Shown piece by piece: positions 16,500 through 18,779 of a DNA stretch of 18,779 bases (its first letter is position 1; each line of letters starts with the position of its first letter). A program made the position numbers and the translations under genes. This DNA is from Dictyocoela muelleri. Lineage: Eukaryota; Microsporidia. Location: the NCBI GenBank assembly GCA_016256075.1, contig SDVU01000165.1:1-18779 (forward strand), in the 5' to 3' direction. The notes beneath the pieces were generated by a model. That model did not search any database, had not been told where the DNA came from, and saw nothing but the letters and a program-made list of their open reading frames with translations.

Positions 16500-17410
16500 A
16501 AACTAGAACCTTTGAAACAGGCAAAACTATTGTAGGACGGTAAGAAAAAAGACAGCCGCTCAAAAAAATATCATTGAATGTTTTATAAATCTTAAAAGAA
16601 GCCTATGTATTTTACAAATTTGCTTCTTTTTTTCAGATATCGGATTTCACTTTAAATATTGATTAATAAATACCTTGCGGGAGAGTTACAAGACCGATAC
16701 CAGTTTAAATCTAGAGGAAAAAAAAGTTGTATCAAAAAAGATATTTCTCCCGAAAAAAACTTTATGACTGCAGATTTTGACTAATACCTACGCATTAGAC
16801 ATAGTGGAATCTCCTGAAAATTAAAAGCTACCAATGAAAACTTTTTTATTCTCAACCTACTCTATAAGAATAGTAAAGAAATGAGACAAACAAGAAGATC
16901 TCTTAAATTAGTTCCATTTAATATAAATAACGCAAAAAAATACTGATTTTAGGAATATTTTTTGTTCATTAGTTTCAATCAATAATAATCAAATGATTTA
17001 CGTTAATGAAACCATAATTAACTTAAATTCTTACCAAAATATAGTCTATTCATCCAGAAACATATTTTTCTATAAATCTTCCTATTTCTATTTGTGTTAA
17101 CGTTCTTTTACATGCAATTACTAAATCAGGTGTTTTAGCAAATAAAATCATAGTTATTAGTTACAAATTGGATGACGTTGCAGAATTTTTTACTACACAA
17201 TTACTAATCTTACAGCTAAACCCATTAAAATTTATAGTAATTGATGATGCTTTAATCCACAGAACTGCTTTAGTTATATCTTGCATAGCAAAAAAGATTT
17301 ACTTAATTTACTTCGCTGTATACCTCTCGTTTAAATACAATTGAAAAATTATTTTCTTGTTTGAAAACCCATGAAAGAAAAATGAAATTTTAATTGCCGG
17401 AAGCATTTTT
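16500..17410 (+). pseudogene. Decayed Tc1/IS630-like transposase relic
   Basis: Several plus-strand pieces match the order of the transposase at 11818-12848. QTRRSLKLVPFNINNAKKY (about 16888-16944) corresponds to RKRLVKIREKRNIQQN there. IYVNETIINLN (16996 on) corresponds to VFLDETGINLN, with Asn in place of the first catalytic Asp. The open stretch 17114-17341 has AITKSGVLANKIIVISYKL, then FIVIDDALIHRTALV (second Asp). YTSRLNTIEKLFSCLK (about 17320-17370, another frame) holds the catalytic Glu. Stops and shifts are frequent, far more than in the nested copy, so this is an older insertion. I found no inverted ends. The N-terminal part before 16880 is only guessed. Confidence 0.72.
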
Positions 17411-18373
17411 ATTGGTGTCATTTAAGACGTTTTGGAAAAATTTGTATTTAATAAGATGGTATTACAGATATATGAAAACCTGGATTGAAAACCCCTTGCC
17501 TTTCGAGATTTTATATAATAAAAAGTTTATTATGTCTGTGTGTTCGTTTTTTGTCTTTGCCTAAAAGAGAAGTAATATTTTTTTATTTTAGCGAAAAACA
17601 TAAGCTAGAGTTAGCGAAACCCCCGTTTTTTCGCCAAGATAATTTTATATTTTTATTTTTAATTAAATGAACCAAGTATTAAAATTTACAAAATCAGATA
17701 CAATCGTAAATATTATAGCATACAAAACATATAAATGAGATTTTGACTGAATAATAAACAATAGAGACAATTATGTGTCAATAAGGACATCTAGAGCATT
17801 TTTGTATTCTTCATTCTAATTTTAACGAAGAAAAATACAATGGTCATTAAAGTTTAATTTAAGAAATAATTTCATAAATTTCGATATAAAATATTATAAA
17901 ATCGAATAATAACGAAACATTAAATAATGAATTTATTAGAATAAAGTCATTATAAAAGAAAATAGAGTTTAAAACCAACTTACAAATAGACGATAATCTT
18001 CGCGTAAAAAGGAATAAAAAACATGTAGGCCAAATTTTCTCAATTAAAAATGATAAATGTCATCATAATAGGGGTAAAGGATACACAAAAACATCGACAA
18101 ATATCGAAAATAATTTCTATAAATAAGATTGTATCGAAAATTAATTGCGATCTAACCGATATTTTTATTTTAAGCTTTAATAAATTATATGTTTATAAGC
18201 TTCGGCTTTACGAAAAAACGACAAATACGTTTTTTCGCATTTTTTTGTGCCATTTTTCGAAAAAACGACAAATTTTTTAAAAAGATTAAATAGAATATAT
18301 ATTAAATATTGAATTTAAATATTAAATATTATTCATTAAAATTAATTATTAAATATTATTATTATATATTGTG
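17411..18373. other. A/T-rich region, no gene supported
   Basis: Two frames of 61 and 76 codons occur (17485-17670, TTG start; 18050-18280, ATG start) but neither resembles a known protein, and the second ends inside the repeated hairpin sequence at 18211-18267. A GC-richer phrase, TATGTCTGTGTGTTCG, lies at 17531-17546. Otherwise nothing is recognised. Confidence 0.5.
18211..18267. repeat. Repeated CGAAAAAACG hairpin motif
   Basis: CGAAAAAACG at 18211-18220 pairs perfectly with CGTTTTTTCG at 18228-18237 around a 7-base loop. A second direct copy, CGAAAAAACGACAAAT, starts at 18258. A related CGTTTTTTCGCC occurs at about 17623. The purpose is unknown. Confidence 0.75.
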
Positions 18374-18392
18374 TCACGCGCGCAGCGCGTGA
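18374..18392. repeat. GC-rich perfect palindrome
   Basis: TCACGCGC-GCA-GCGCGTGA: an 8-bp perfect stem with a 3-base loop, almost all G/C in DNA that is otherwise nearly all A/T. ATATAAGCCAAACGCGAGAC follows. A partly similar string, CGCTGCGCG, lies at 2881-2889. It could be a protein-binding site or the end of a small repeat. Confidence 0.8.
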
Positions 18393-18504
18393 TATAAGCC
18401 AAACGCGAGACATTATACATTTTCTTTTATTTTTTATTTATATATTTTATTTTTTTATTATATATATTTTTAATATTTTAATTTGCAATAATTATTTAAT
18501 TTTT

Positions 18505-18577
18505 ACTGCATCACCGGAACTCGAACGTAGATAATTCGAATTGATTCAAATGTCACTAACCACTCGGCCAAATAGCC
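18505..18577 (-). pseudogene. tRNA-like module with Pol III A and B boxes
   Basis: On the minus strand TGGCCGAGTGG (18570-18560) is a perfect A-box match (TRGCNNAGYNGG allowing one base less), and GTTCGAGTTCC (18526-18516) is a good B-box match. They lie 44 bases apart, as in a normal short-variable-arm tRNA. The cloverleaf is poor: the acceptor arm hardly pairs, the D and T stems are weak, and the anticodon arm folds as TTTGA/TCGAA with a 6-base loop. A decayed tRNA, a tRNA-derived SINE head or an internal Pol III promoter fits better than a working tRNA. An anticodon cannot be assigned. Confidence 0.5.
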
Positions 18578-18779
18578 AAATAACTTAAAAACAAATTATA
18601 TATAATTACATAAATTAATTTAAAATTACATTTTAGAAAAATTTAGATTTAAATAGTAATTTTTTATTATTAATGAATAGATAAATAAATTTTTATCAAT
18701 TAAAAAAAGGTTAATGTTTAAGATAAGGTTTTTATAAATGAAGAATTCTCTAATAACATAAGTTTATTAAATGGATAAG

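Noticed and set aside
17485-17670. 61-codon plus-strand frame next to the Tc1 relic
   Set aside because: It has a TTG start only and no resemblance to the expected transposase C-terminus.
18050-18280. 76-codon plus-strand frame with an ATG
   Set aside because: Its last third is made from the CGAAAAAACG repeat and hairpin, and no homology is recognised, so it was not called a gene.
18505-18577. A functional tRNA gene
   Set aside because: Only the A and B boxes are well conserved. Acceptor, D and T stems pair poorly and the anticodon loop has the wrong size.

Overview
The window is very A+T-rich eukaryotic DNA with only one long intact gene in almost 19 kb. It reads most like a large, gene-poor, transposon-loaded microsporidian genome of the Edhazardia or Hamiltosporidium kind (inference). 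The reasons are an intronless DNA-repair gene with a CCC triplet directly before its ATG, extreme A/T bias with Asn/Asp-rich inserts, and a mix of Merlin/IS1595, Tc1/IS630-like and retroviral-type integrase relics, a combination reported from microsporidia. No single protein here fixes the species.

Layout. 1-2000: A/T-rich DNA with no recognisable gene and two small hairpins. 2003-3100: a decayed Merlin (IS1595/ISXO2-type) element on the minus strand, bounded by perfect 20-bp inverted ends. 3126-3437 and 3504-4363: two foldback (MITE-like) elements, the second holding tandem repeats and a smaller nested insert. About 4755-5880: a broken fossil of a retroviral-type (rve) integrase on the minus strand. 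6599-7238: a long inverted duplication whose right arm leads straight into a 53-codon minus-strand ORF. 7526-9928: the intact gene, a Rad2/XPG (ERCC5)-type structure-specific nuclease, minus strand. 10129-10351: a near-perfect 103-bp-arm hairpin.

10421-13052: the best-defined mobile element. It is a Tc1/IS630-like (DD34E) transposon with TA on both sides and with terminal inverted repeats that are themselves arrays of a 22-bp tandem repeat. A second Merlin element (10490-11481) has inserted into its left array and made a 9-bp target duplication. Both transposases are broken. 13055-16190: no recognisable gene. 16195-16463: minisatellite and direct repeat. 16500-17410: a more decayed Tc1/IS630-like relic. 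Near the right end are a GC-rich palindrome (18374-18392) and a tRNA-like A-box/B-box module (minus strand, 18505-18577).

Nothing here looks like an operon or a multi-gene system. The only gene likely to serve the cell is the repair nuclease, possibly with the small ORF downstream of it. The rest is a layered record of insertions. The most distinctive structures are the tandem-repeat inverted ends of the Tc1 element, the dated Merlin-in-Tc1 nesting, and the inverted duplication beside the small ORF.
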